NCBI GenBank assembly: GCA_964478075.1
Contig: CAYZGO010000024.1
Span: 1 to 47,614, forward strand
DNA: 47,614 nucleotides
Reading direction: 5' to 3'
Origin: DAOUEX01 sp034430235
GTDB taxonomy: Bacteria > Chloroflexota > Anaerolineae > UBA2200
Shown one piece after another: positions 1 through 8,437 of this stretch (positions are counted from its first letter, which is position 1; each line of letters starts with the position of its first letter). Position numbers and translations under genes: made by a program. Below the pieces are notes generated by a model. The model did not search any database, was not told the origin of the DNA, and was given only the letters and a program-made list of their open reading frames with translations.

Positions 1-282
1 GGCTACGGGCAAGGCAGAACTACCGAGGCGTGGCCGGTAACGGGGAAAGAGCACAATTGGAGCTGACCAGAAGCCGATGATGACAGCGGGCTGTATCGCG
101 CTTCCCAGAGGACGCCCTTCAAAGGCTACCAAACCACTCATTGAAAGGCCGGGCCTTGTGAACCTCCACGTGATGGGATTCGAATGCACGTGGGCTCACT
201 GCCCAGCGGATTCCCTGGAATCCCGAATTCCGTTGTAGCCAAGCTGGCCGTCTAACCACGCCGAAACAGCGACCTGTGCTTG
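1..282. other. Non-coding stretch at the window edge, with strong dyads
   Basis: I see no convincing coding frame. The stretch lies downstream of the DUF4340 gene. It holds a 7-bp perfect stem (CCACGTG 166-172 with CACGTGG 187-193), a 5-bp stem TGGGC/GCCCA around 191-205 and overlapping GGATTCC/GGAATCC dyads at about 208-232. On the minus strand there are pieces that resemble class II tRNA signatures (GTGGTTAGACGG, TTCGAAT), but no acceptor or T stem closes, so I do not call a tRNA. It could be part of a structured RNA or intron remnant continuing off the left edge. Confidence 0.3.
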
Positions 283-1248
283 CTATGAGGTACTGGATTG
301 CACTGTTGGCGAAGGAGTAGGCGTAGGCTGTAGGAAATCACTGCGTGCGTTTTCGACCAGAGGTTTCACGCTATACTCGGCGACCCTGACGTAGTAAGGT
401 GATGTAGAGACGTGTACCACATAGCTCTTGTCGTCAGGATCCTGGGCGCCAACTAGCAAGGTGACGGTCTGCTCCTCTGTCTTCAGAGTGACGATGGCTG
501 CGGGATTGTCCAACCCATAGGCAGTAAGCTTTTCTTTGCCCAGCGGTGTGGTCAACGTGACCGAAGCCGCCTTGTTGACAACAGTGTTCACTTTGTCAGA
601 GGACAGCTCTTCCCCCGCTGCCAGCCCGGTCAACGTCCAGGCCCCCTCAGCATCTTTGGTGAAGGTAAAAGTGCCGTTGGCGTTCTCCAAAGTCACCTGC
701 GTGAGTTCGTCCTGGGGGAACGCGAAGTAGCTGGCATCAACCCACGAAACAGCAGTGCTGCCCAAGTCCCACGGACTCAGGTCACTGCTGAGATACGTCT
801 CATTCTTCCCTTCCCCTCGGACGTGGCAGGTGCCGTAACTGGGTGAGGACCCCAGATAGAGAGTGTGCTTGGCTCCGTCGGCCATCTCCAGATCAACGCG
901 CCACAGGAAGTCATCCGGCGCGACCTGGAGCCGCTTGTGGCTGGCGCTGGTGCGAGTAACCAAGCTTCGGGTTGTCAAGTCCTTGATCTTGTCCAACACC
1001 GGAGTGATTTTGTCCGCTTTGGCAGGATAGTCGTCTGCACTGGGCAGCACCCAGTTTCCTGTAACTTTCCGAACCTCGATCATCTTGCCGTCGGCGTCGG
1101 TAACGGTCATGGAGACAATGTCCTCAACCTCCAGATCGGACACGAGCGGTTCGATCCTGCTAGTGGCTGCCTTGGGCCAGAAGATGATGATGCTCAGGAC
1201 GACTTGGCTGACCAGAACTGCTGCCAGGATTTGCTGATTGCGGTTCAT
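283..1248 (-). CDS. DUF4340 domain-containing membrane-anchored protein
   Basis: This is a 321-aa protein. One N-terminal membrane segment (about residues 7-25, rich in V, L and I) anchors a large outside domain made of repeated beta-rich units typical of DUF4340. The tail is Pro/Thr-rich (PTPTPSPT). Family members are usually encoded beside GldG-like ABC auxiliary proteins, as here, and are thought to work with that exporter; the substrate is unknown. The ATG at 1248 was chosen over longer upstream frames because AAGGAGG lies 7 bases ahead of it and because the ATG overlaps the upstream gene's stop (TAATG), showing translational coupling. It is the last gene of a three-gene minus-strand operon (ATPase, GldF-GldG fusion, DUF4340). 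Confidence 0.85.
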   Translation of the reverse strand: MNRNQQILAAVLVSQVVLSIIIFWPKAATSRIEPLVSDLEVEDIVSMTVTDADGKMIEVRKVTGNWVLPSADDYPAKADKITPVLDKIKDLTTRSLVTRTSASHKRLQVAPDDFLWRVDLEMADGAKHTLYLGSSPSYGTCHVRGEGKNETYLSSDLSPWDLGSTAVSWVDASYFAFPQDELTQVTLENANGTFTFTKDAEGAWTLTGLAAGEELSSDKVNTVVNKAASVTLTTPLGKEKLTAYGLDNPAAIVTLKTEEQTVTLLVGAQDPDDKSYVVHVSTSPYYVRVAEYSVKPLVENARSDFLQPTPTPSPTVQSSTS

Positions 1249-4164
1249 TACTCTGCCTCCTTGGCCGACGTTGGCACGGTTCCTGGCGGCAGTAATTCCA
1301 TCGGTTGCTCGCTCTTGCGGTGGACATTCCACATGATTCCAATGGCAGCAAGGGCCAGCATGGCAACGACATAGTTGGCGCCCTCCCACAGAGACTGTGT
1401 GCGTTCAGTCAGCGGCCTCAGAATGCGGGCAGTGATGCCACGCGCGCGGATGCTAAGCAGATCCAGATCCTCTGTCGCCCAGGCGACAGCATTCTGCATA
1501 AGCTTCAGGCTGTTCAGGTAGCGCTCCGGTGTGAGGCTTGAAGAAATCTCAAAAACGATGTCATCAAGGAAGGCTGCGCTACCGATGACGACCAACCGCG
1601 CCGTTTCTGGTGAGACCTCAATGGTGCCGGCCACAGGGGCTGCAGGCGTTTCCGGACCCGCTCCTGCCTCTGCCTCGCCTGTTGCGCTCTCGCTAAGCGG
1701 GGAAGGCTTGTCCTTGAAGTAGCTTTCAAATGCGCCCTGCACAGAAACAGCCAGCGGGTAGGACTTTGTCTCGTCCGTCGAAGCGAAGCCCAGGTTCGGG
1801 AAGAGCTCGAAATTGGGCTGGATGTTGGCATCGCTCTGCGTCCAGGAAGCCTCGCTGGATTGCAGTAGTGTCGTGACCTGTCGCCTGGCGTTCTTGGCTT
1901 CGTCAATAGTGATGGGTGAGGCCCAGTTGAGTGTCACGGCGGGCAGGTTGGCGACGATGGGATGGTCCGAGGCCATGCCGTCAGGGCGGACATCAACGAA
2001 GAAGGGATAGTCCATGGAGTGGATCTCTTGTACCTGGAAGCCCCCCACGTCGCGCGTGACCGGGACAGGGAACGGCTCGTTCTGCGGGTCCAAGACCAGC
2101 GATGACTCGACAGTGATGCCGTAACTTGAGAGCAGCTCCTGGAGCCCATCCCAAACTTCTTGCACCGCAAGGCCGCCGCCAAACGGGTCAGGCGTGAGCG
2201 TATAGTTCCCGGCCACCGCCACAACTGCACCGCCGCGCATCAGATATTGGTCAATTGCGAAACGCTCCGTGTCTGTTATTGCCTGAGGTGCCACTACCAC
2301 CAAAACATCAACATCGCCCGGCACGTTCCCCGAGCTCAAGGCCACCTCGCGCACTTCGTATTCCTGAGTCAGGACCTGGTACAGTTGCTGCCAGGAGGAG
2401 AGCGGCTGTTGCGTCTGGCCGAACATGTCCTGAGTCGGTTGCAAGCGCGGTATCCAGAGGCCAACTACNNNNNNNNNNGCCGGAAGAGGCTCTCTTGAGC
2501 GCTGACTCAATCGTGGTGCGTACTTCGGCTTCGCTCAAATCCCCAGGCGGGTACAGCACGTGTGGCTCGTCTCCGATTTCCAAGACCATATGCAGGTAGT
2601 AGCTTTGGCTCGAGAAAAGCGAGACGGCGATCGGTTGCAGCCGGTAGCGGTCATACAGCTCCTGGCGGGTGACAGCGCTGCCAGGTGCGTCGGGATCCAC
2701 GACGGTGTAGGTGAACTTGCCCGCTGACTCTTTCTGGATGTCAGCAGCGACTTTCTCTATGATCCCGGGTGCATCGGTCAGGGACCCTGGCAGGGTGTTG
2801 GGGGTGACGTAGATCGTTAGCTTGACAGGATCGCTCATTGCCGCCAACACCGCTTCCACGCTCTGAAAGCCATAGACTACCTTCTTAATGGAGCGGGTCA
2901 GGTCATATTCCAGGTTGCGCAGGCGTACATCGGGCATTCCATCGCGGCGTAGTTCAACCTCGATCAGATCCTGAAAGCCGAGGACCTCGTTCTGGTCGCC
3001 GTAGCTAATGAGAACGTCAAAGTAGGAGTTGATCACGGATGATTCATAGCGGCCTGCTACCTGGAATGGCGTCGGACGGATGCCGTAAGTCTGGTTGGCC
3101 TCGGCTTCCTTTTCCGGCTCCTTCGCCGGGTCAACGATGTCCAATTGCACTCTGCCGCCCGAAGCGACCTGGTACTCTCGCAGCATGTCACGGATCGTAG
3201 GCACTAGAGGGGCGAGCAAGGGATGGGTTCTCTCGCTAAAGTAGCCACGGATAAGCAGCGGCTCTTGCAGACTGCTTAGCAGGTCGCGGGTGGTCTGCGA
3301 AAGAGTGTACTCCCGGTTCTGCGTGAGATCTACGCGGAGGCCGCGCAGGGGATAAGCCCATACATTGACTACTACCAGGTTCAATGCTAGCAGCACGGAG
3401 GTAAGCGTTGCAGCACGGCGCTGGGAACGCCCACTGTCACCCTGGCTCCAGCTTTTGCTATTCAGAGACAGCACGTTCAGCGTCAGGAAGACGCCGGTGA
3501 GCGTCAGGTAGTACAGCATGTCGCGCAGATCCACCACGCCGCGCTGGATGCTCTCAAAGCGGCTTCCGGGTCCAATGGCCCGCAGCACCTCGCCCAAAGT
3601 CGTGCCCACAAAGTCCGTCACGCCGCTGGACCCGAGCAGGTAGAACAGGGCGCAGAGCAGGGCTGTGGAGATCAGTGCGACAATTTGGTTGTCGGTGCGC
3701 GACGAGACAAACAGCCCGATTGCCGCGTAGGCCCCGGCCAGCAGGATCGCCGCGAGGTAGCCGCCAACAACCGGCCCCCAATCCAGATTGCCCAATACCG
3801 AAACAGTAATAGGCAGGAACGCGGTGAGCGCCAGCGAGATGGCAAGCAGCGCCAGCACCGCTACGAACTTGCCCACCACCAACTGGATGGGAGAAACAGG
3901 CAGAGTCAGTAGAATCTCCAGCGTGCCGGAGCGCTGTTCCTCGCTCCATTGACGCATCGTCAGCGCCGCCACCAAAAAGATCATCAGCACGGGCATCCAG
4001 CGGAAGAGCGGCCGGATGTCAGCAATGCCTCGCGCGAAGAAAGTCTCCACCCAGAAGAAGGAGAACAGCGTAACCGCCAGAAAAGTACCCACAAAGATAA
4101 GCGCCATCGGCGAGGCGAAGTAGCCTTTCAGTTCTTTACGTGTGATCGCAAGTGATTGTTTCAT
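1248..4164 (-). CDS. GldF-GldG fusion: ABC-2 permease joined to an auxiliary ABC_transp_aux domain (gap inside)
   Basis: This is a single gene of about 970 residues broken only by a 10-N gap. Residues 1-240 are an ABC-2 type permease with about six hydrophobic segments (ELKGYFASPMALIF start, EEQRSGTLEILLTLPVS cytoplasmic motif). A further membrane segment at about 255-275 leads into a GldG-type extracytoplasmic domain (LTQNREYTLSQ, then the GldG core). A last membrane helix lies near the C-terminus. The two halves are in different frames across the N run. The flanking peptides (ASSG and VVGLWIP) join naturally if the true gap is a multiple of three, so I read one intact gene rather than a frameshift. 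ATG 4164 follows GAGGT. It is nine bases downstream of the ATPase gene. In gliding Bacteroidetes GldA/F/G form an ABC complex; here the role is probably export or cell-surface maintenance. Confidence 0.85.
2469..2478. other. Scaffold gap (10 N)
   Basis: Ten N characters lie inside the GldF-GldG gene. The reading frames on the two sides differ by one base, which fits an arbitrary gap length rather than a real frameshift. Homologous junctions of this family normally have about three residues here, so the real missing length is probably about 9 or 12 bases. This last point is inference. Confidence 0.95.
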
Positions 4165-4173
4165 CGCATTACC

Positions 4174-5100
4174 TCAGGCGGCTGTAGCCAATTCATTGAA
4201 TACCGTTTCCAGGGTACGGACGTCCCGGCGCAACTCGCGCAGCGGCCAGTTCTCCTCGCGGGCCAGATCGTAGACTGCTGGGCAAAGATCCGTCCCGCTG
4301 GCAGGCTGACCGATGACGCGGTAGGCCGGAAAGCCATCAAGCGTGTGCATCTGTTCGACCCCCTGTACGCCTGCCAGTTGTCGCAAGGCACCGTCTACGC
4401 CCGCAGGAGCGTCCGCCAGCACCAACACCACGTCGGACGTTGCAGCCAGCTCTGAGAGGCGAGCATCGGCTCTGACCTGGCCGTTCATCAGGATAATGAC
4501 CCTGTCACAAAGCGCCTCGACCTCGGAGAGGATGTGCGTGGAGAAAAGGATGGTGCTTTCCTCTGCCAGGCGGCGAATCAGGCGGCGGACTTGTACAATC
4601 TGTGTTGGGTCCAGGCCCAGTGTGGGCTCGTCCAGAATCAGCAGCTTGGGCCGGTCGAGAATCGCCTGAGCCAGGCCTACCCGCTGCCGAAAGCCCTTAC
4701 TTAGTTGGCCGATGGGCCGCGTCAAGTGATCCTCCAGGCCAGCGGCATAGACCGCTTCGGATAGACGAGGGGGTTGCTCATCCTGGGGAATCTGGCGCAG
4801 CTCAGCCATCATCTTGAGATAGTCTTGGGTCGACAGTTCCGGATAGAGTGGGGCGGTCTCCGGCAGGTAGCCCAATTGTGCCTGAACCTCACGGGTGTGG
4901 GTTAGAACGTCCAGTCCACCCATTTGAACGGTACCTTCGTCGGGTTGCAGGTAACCGGTGAGGATCTTGATGATGGTGGTCTTGCCGGCACCATTGGGCC
5001 CAAGCAACCCGACGATCTCACCTTCAGCAATCTCAAAGCTGACCCCGCACAGTGCCTCAATGGGCCCGTACGACTTGGACAGGTTAGCGACGTGGATCAT
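4174..5100 (-). CDS. ABC transporter ATP-binding protein (GldA-like)
   Basis: This 308-aa cytoplasmic ATPase powers the permease encoded next to it. Visible motifs are Walker A GPNGAGKTT (34-42), a Q-loop region near 78, the ABC signature variant LSKGF (133-137), Walker B LLILDEP (153-159) and the switch histidine in STHILSE (about 193). The C-terminal 90 residues form the extra domain seen in CcmA/GldA-type exporters. ATG 5100 has AAAGGAG nine bases upstream and a strong promoter at 5138-5165. It is the first gene of the operon. Its promoter and first 102 codons (4795-5100) are duplicated almost perfectly at 8431-8736, where the copy is truncated. Confidence 0.93.
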   Translation of the reverse strand: MIHVANLSKSYGPIEALCGVSFEIAEGEIVGLLGPNGAGKTTIIKILTGYLQPDEGTVQMGGLDVLTHTREVQAQLGYLPETAPLYPELSTQDYLKMMAELRQIPQDEQPPRLSEAVYAAGLEDHLTRPIGQLSKGFRQRVGLAQAILDRPKLLILDEPTLGLDPTQIVQVRRLIRRLAEESTILFSTHILSEVEALCDRVIILMNGQVRADARLSELAATSDVVLVLADAPAGVDGALRQLAGVQGVEQMHTLDGFPAYRVIGQPASGTDLCPAVYDLAREENWPLRELRRDVRTLETVFNELATAA

Positions 5101-5540
5101 ACGCTGTTTCTCCTTTGGTGGCTCTATCCAGAACAGGAATATACTAGTTTCTGAGCATTTGTCAAGGGCAACGTGTTGCGCGCGAGAAGATCGTTACCAG
5201 GTGATGCAACAGATTCTTGGGAAGGGCGGTGCGGCTCTGGTAGAGTTGCTATGGGAGAGCTTTGCCGAGAGGAGCACCGATCATGGCAGGCATTGTCTAT
5301 AAGGAAGCATGTGGTATGAATCCAGTTTGAGCGCATCAAATCCTGGGGCAGCTTCGTTTCTGATCCTTTCGCTCATCGAGGCATTGCTACAACAAACTCC
5401 TTACAGAACCACCTTGTCTGGCCAGGGGTCTTGCTGTGAGGTTCCCCAGAGCCTGCTGACGTATTCTATTGAGAACAAGTCCTGAACTACGTGCAGCCAG
5501 TAGATGCCGTTGTCAGAGAGAACTATCTCGTCCCCATTCT
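4795..5540. repeat. Direct repeat, copy 1 of a 746-bp duplication
   Basis: This segment matches 8431-9176 base for base (offset 3636) with a single difference that I found (4831 C versus 8467 T). It carries the first 306 bases of the ABC ATPase gene, its promoter, a roughly 235-bp intergenic stretch and the last 140 bases of a HemW-like gene. Similarity continues to about 5733 (partner 9369), but from 5541 it suddenly drops to about 95 percent (nine differences in roughly 190 bases). Confidence 0.95.
5138..5165 (-). promoter_or_regulatory. Sigma-70-type promoter of the ABC exporter operon
   Basis: On the minus strand the -35 box is TTGACA (5160-5165) and the -10 box is TATATT (5138-5143), separated by 16 bases. 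This is 38 bases before the ATG of the ATPase gene. The identical promoter is present in the duplicated copy at 8774-8801. Confidence 0.8.
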
Positions 5541-5723
5541 ACTCCAAGAATCCGATCAGAGACAGCAGCTTCATGTGTTTTCCATACACTTGGTCGAACT
5601 CTTTGCCGAACCTTCTGTTGAAATCGCTCTTCTTGAATCTGGTCTCATAGATCCTCCAGTAGAGCCAGCCTGCCATTTGCACGTCTTCCGACAGACCGAG
5701 TGACAGCGCGATGGGTATCACGA
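5401..5723 (-). pseudogene. 3' fragment of the HemW-like radical SAM gene
   Basis: It matches the last roughly 107 codons of the intact gene at 9037-10326 (the SLSEDMQMAGWLYWRIYE region becomes SLGLSEDVQMAGWLYWRIYE). The 5' part is missing: the similarity ends inside a tRNA-Gly-like sequence at 5719-5733. A CAG-to-TAG change at about 5540 gives a premature stop right after the GFLE residues. No radical SAM cluster is encoded, so it cannot be functional. Confidence 0.85.
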
Positions 5724-5821
5724 CATTCTGCTTGGGAAGCAGACGCTCTGCCGTCAGAGCGCCGTTGCCTGCGCCAAGATGCTGCGCGAGGGCCAACGGT
5801 ACCAACTGAGCTAGAACCCGC
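5719..5821 (-). pseudogene. Broken tRNA-Gly(CCC) copy with a D-loop insertion
   Basis: Bases 5719-5752 are identical over 34 bases to the intact tRNA-Gly(CCC) at 20581-20614, covering the start of the T arm, the variable region, the anticodon arm and part of the D arm. Bases 5802-5821 match the remaining 5' half (D stem and acceptor 5' strand) with a small change. Between them lie about 50 extra bases that contain their own inverted repeats (CCGTTG/CAACGG and GCTCTG/CAGAGC). The T arm and 3' acceptor strand are replaced by HemW-like sequence. The junction lies in a 13-base stretch (CACG, A or C, CATTCTGC) common to both parents. It cannot make a normal tRNA. Confidence 0.75.
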
Positions 5822-6258
5822 GAGATGTGGTGGGTCACCGGCCCTTCGGCGACGGGCATGGGACGGATCAAAGGGAGACGGAACGGGCAAAGGGGTGGGG
5901 GATTGAGTGACTCCGTGATTGGGTGATGGCGGAGGATATGCAACTGTGAAAATGGGTTCGTTTGCCCGCAAAAGACGCGAAAAGGAAAACGGAACGGGGA
6001 AAAGGGATGGGGGATTGGGTGGCTGGGGGTCTTGAGTGATGGAAGAGCATATGCAGCCTGGCCAAGGGCGGGTGACCCCTCGCGGCGCTCAGGACGCTAC
6101 ACAGGAGTGAAAAATGGGTTCGTTTGGAGAAAAAAGGAAGACGGAATGGGGACAGGGGATGGGGGACTGGGCAATTGCCTGACGCGGCGGCAGGTGGGAA
6201 GGGGGCCCTGCCGGGTGACGAGATTGCGGTGGGGTTCAGGCAAGGTATCATGAGTGAG
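5822..6258. repeat. Purine-rich imperfect repeats, non-coding
   Basis: This stretch has no believable gene. From about 5868 to 6180 it holds imperfect repeats of a purine-rich unit beginning with an ACGGAAYGGGG core (near 5878, 5989 and 6141), followed by GGGGGATTGGGTG-like and GATATGCA-like blocks. The block ATGGGTTCGTTTG recurs at about 5952 and 6115. Open frames across it encode only low-complexity Pro/Ser/Arg text. It may be decayed mobile-element DNA. Confidence 0.55.
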
Positions 6259-6287
6259 AGTATAGCACATATGTGCTATCTTGTCAA
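6259..6287 (-). promoter_or_regulatory. Promoter with an 18-bp palindromic operator in its spacer
   Basis: On the minus strand the -35 is TTGACA (6282-6287) and the -10 is TATACT (6259-6264), exactly 17 bases apart. The spacer is filled by a perfect 18-bp palindrome, ATAGCACATATGTGCTAT (6262-6279), which also overlaps the -10 box. This is the classic layout for a dimeric repressor blocking RNA polymerase. No credible gene follows on the minus strand, so the controlled gene seems to have been lost. Confidence 0.65.
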
Positions 6288-6402
6288 ATTGGGACTTCTG
6301 GGATTGGCCCAGAAGCGCGGTGAGGTCCCGAGTAACACGTCTTGCCCAGGCCGCCAAGGCTACGAAGAAACGCTGGAGAGATCCGGTCTGTTCGTCTCGG
6401 CT

Positions 6403-6463
6403 GATCGTTGATGCCGCTTGATCGTTCATCGCGCTTGACGCGATCGTTCATCGCGCTTGACGC
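6403..6463. repeat. Short tandem repeat, two exact 22-bp units plus a degenerate one
   Basis: Two adjacent identical 22-base units occupy 6420-6441 and 6442-6463 (beginning GATCGTTCATCGCG). A decayed unit precedes them at 6403-6419. The function is unknown. It lies in the non-coding gap between the orphan promoter and the recombinase remnant; 6464-6592 shows nothing recognisable. Confidence 0.8.
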
Positions 6464-6592
6464 GACGGGACGGGGGAACTCGATGGAGGAGCAGGTCCTG
6501 GTCCATCCACATGATTATGCAGCATGGTGTTTCGCACACAGGAGACCATCCACAACTAGAACGTCCGACCTGGCAATCTCCGACGTGCCGCG

Positions 6593-6724
6593 TTATGTCT
6601 GGGTGGGCCCCATCATGCCTTCGAGATGCCAAGCCCGGTTCTCGGCGATCTTGTCGATAATCTTGGCATAAACGCCCATGGTGGTCACACTAGCATGGCC
6701 CAGCATTCCGGCGATGCCATCCAA
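6593..6724 (-). pseudogene. C-terminal remnant of a tyrosine recombinase (integrase)
   Basis: About 43 residues are left, containing MLGHASVTTMGVYAKI. This is the box II pattern of phage-type tyrosine recombinases (LGH, then roughly ten residues to the catalytic Tyr of GVYAK). The catalytic Arg/Lys portion upstream is gone: the same frame further upstream is not integrase-like. It lies 770 bases from the broken tRNA-Gly, a normal position for an integrase relative to its attachment site. Confidence 0.65.
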
Positions 6725-6843
6725 CCTGGCGCCACGCGCGGGTATGGCGCGCGATTGAATAGGGCTGCCAAGTGCTCTCGGATAGGCTACTGATGGGAAT
6801 GAAAGCGTCTCGTTCCCAAAACAAGAGAGGTCAAAGCGGCCGT

Positions 6844-7782
6844 TCAGTCGAACCTTTGTTCGTATACGTGACAATAGGGTTGTTGCTTGTTCTGGTCGTA
6901 GTAGTCTTGATGGTACTCCTCAGCTTCCCAGAATGTACTGGTAGGAAGCACTCTGGTCACGACGTCATATCCTTTGCTCTTTAGGATGTCTATCAACTTG
7001 TGAGCGGTCTTCTCCTCGTCATCATTGCTGTAGAAGATGGCAGATAGGTACTGTTGCCCAATATCTGGGCCCTGGCCATTGGCTTGTGTTGGATCATGAA
7101 TCTCGAAGAAGAACTTGGCAAGATCCTCATAGCTCACTTCAGTCGGGTCGTATGTTACTTCCACCGCCTCCAAGTGACCAGTGTTTCCATGACTCACTTC
7201 TCGATAGGAGGGATTCTGCGTAGAACCTCCCATGTAGCCTGAGACTGCCGAAATGACACCCTCCTTTTGCTGAAATAGATGCTCTACGCCCCAGAAGCAT
7301 CCTCCTGCAAAGTAGGCTCTTGGAGTTTGGCGGGCTTCTTCATCTGGTACGAAGACCAGGGAGATGGAATTGACACAATGCCTGAGGTTCTTGAGTGTCA
7401 ATCCTTCTCCCTCAAAAACGTGGCCCAAGTGTGCCCCACAGTTCGAACACAGTATCTCTATTCTTCTCCCATCAGCATCGGTTTGCCTTTTGATGGCTCC
7501 TTCGATCTCGTCATCAAAACTTGGCCATCCACAAGAGCTGGCAAACTTGGCATCTGATCTGTAGAGAGGTGCATTACATCGTTTGCAGTGGTAAGTCCCC
7601 TCTTTGAAGAAGTCGTCGTACTCTCCGGTGAATGGTGGCTCTGTACCTTTGTGAACGATCACTCTTTCTTCTTCTGCCGAGAGTTGGTTGTAGGTCATTT
7701 CATCCACAATCGTCTCCTCCGAGCATGAAATCGAGGTGAGCGCTAGCCCAACCAAGATCGTCAGCATTAGGTACTTCCGCAC
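6844..7782 (-). CDS. msrBA: Bifunctional methionine sulfoxide reductase MsrB-MsrA, predicted lipoprotein
   Basis: This 312-aa enzyme repairs oxidised methionine in proteins. A short signal peptide ends in a lipobox-like LTSISC, predicting lipidation at Cys20 and a location outside the cytoplasm. Residues about 28-147 are MsrB (R-sulfoxide): zinc Cys pairs CKRC (66, 69) and CSNC (112, 115) and catalytic Cys136 in RHCVNS. Residues about 155-305 are MsrA (S-sulfoxide) with catalytic Cys162 in GCFWG. The B-A order is the reverse of the PilB/MsrAB arrangement. GTG 7782 was chosen because a GGGGGA ribosome site is 4-5 bases upstream; an in-frame TTG at 7806 has no such site. It is a single gene, intact although surrounded by gene debris. 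Confidence 0.9.
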   Translation of the reverse strand: MRKYLMLTILVGLALTSISCSEETIVDEMTYNQLSAEEERVIVHKGTEPPFTGEYDDFFKEGTYHCKRCNAPLYRSDAKFASSCGWPSFDDEIEGAIKRQTDADGRRIEILCSNCGAHLGHVFEGEGLTLKNLRHCVNSISLVFVPDEEARQTPRAYFAGGCFWGVEHLFQQKEGVISAVSGYMGGSTQNPSYREVSHGNTGHLEAVEVTYDPTEVSYEDLAKFFFEIHDPTQANGQGPDIGQQYLSAIFYSNDDEEKTAHKLIDILKSKGYDVVTRVLPTSTFWEAEEYHQDYYDQNKQQPYCHVYEQRFD

Positions 7783-8074
7783 AAGTCCCCCTTTCTGGAC
7801 ACACAACGACTGCGAGCTGAGCGGCGTGGACTGGCAGCGACTCTCTTGCCCTCATCGTTCCGAGCATACAACAACGATGGCAGAATGGCGCGCATCCGCG
7901 GTCTGCTCCAACAACAGGTTGGGCGCCCTCAACACCTATCCAAGAATCACCCTTCGCTACCCAATCGTAACCTGCTTCCCAATCAGAGACTACTATCGTA
8001 ATCCACCAGTAGGCGTCTGCTTGATGAAATCACTTCTCCTTGTCGACAATCCTTGCTAGCCATTCCGGGACTCC
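7783..8074. other. Intergenic stretch upstream of msrBA, nothing clear
   Basis: It should contain the msrBA promoter, but I found no good -35/-10 pair. No frame looks like a real protein. Confidence 0.5.
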
Positions 8075-8150
8075 GAAGTTCGACAACGTGCCTGGCTTTC
8101 GTGAATAGCCTTCCAAGATGGGTTCTAAGGAAGCGCTGAAACCACACCAA
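8075..8150 (-). pseudogene. 5' fragment of a second HemW-like gene
   Basis: Translation from a GTG near 8150 gives VWFQRFLRTHLGRLFTKARH, matching the start of the intact protein at 9037-10326 (MWFQRFLRTHLGRLLTKANH). Similarity fades after about 22 residues and the rest of the gene is absent. It is the left end of the older duplication 8103-8437. Confidence 0.7.
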
Positions 8151-8437
8151 ACCCTCCGATCACGCTTTGCTAGGCACGTATCGCCGACCTTCCTGATGGG
8201 CTCTTCACTATGCATATAGCTGCTTAGAGACAAGGGGGTTCAAATTGCGGCTGTCCCGTCAGTTGACGTGAGGTAGGCCACTTCTCCGCTGAAGCCTGTC
8301 TGGAATAGCGGCAGTGAGGCCCGGGCCGTTCCTCGGACTGCGGCAGGTTGCTGAACTTGTCGAGCGTACGGTCGTAGGCCCAGTCAGCGATCTCCAGGGC
8401 CTGGGAGCCTCCGCCTGCGATTACCCTTTCGCGCAGC
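8103..8437. repeat. Older diverged duplication, copy A (partner 10282-10622)
   Basis: It covers the 5' end of a HemW-like gene, its upstream region and the 3' part of an unknown gene (ALEIADWAYDR motif). The alignment to 10282-10622 starts at an offset of 2179 and is clear over most of its length, with substitutions and small indels. It is plainly older than the near-identical 746-bp repeat that follows. Confidence 0.75.

Noticed and set aside
160..270. Class II tRNA on the minus strand
   Set aside because: D-loop-like and T-loop-like strings exist, but acceptor and T stems do not pair.
1248..2510. Separate gene for the C-terminal half of GldG
   Set aside because: Its apparent start is inside or beyond the N gap, with no ribosome site, and the sequence continues the upstream protein.
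5868..6251. Open frame beginning just downstream of the orphan promoter
   Set aside because: The translation is repetitive Pro/Ser/Phe text produced by the purine-rich repeats, with no ribosome site and no similarity to anything recognisable.
8030..8233. 67-codon minus-strand frame
   Set aside because: The HemW-like fragment lies in another frame of the same DNA and explains it better.
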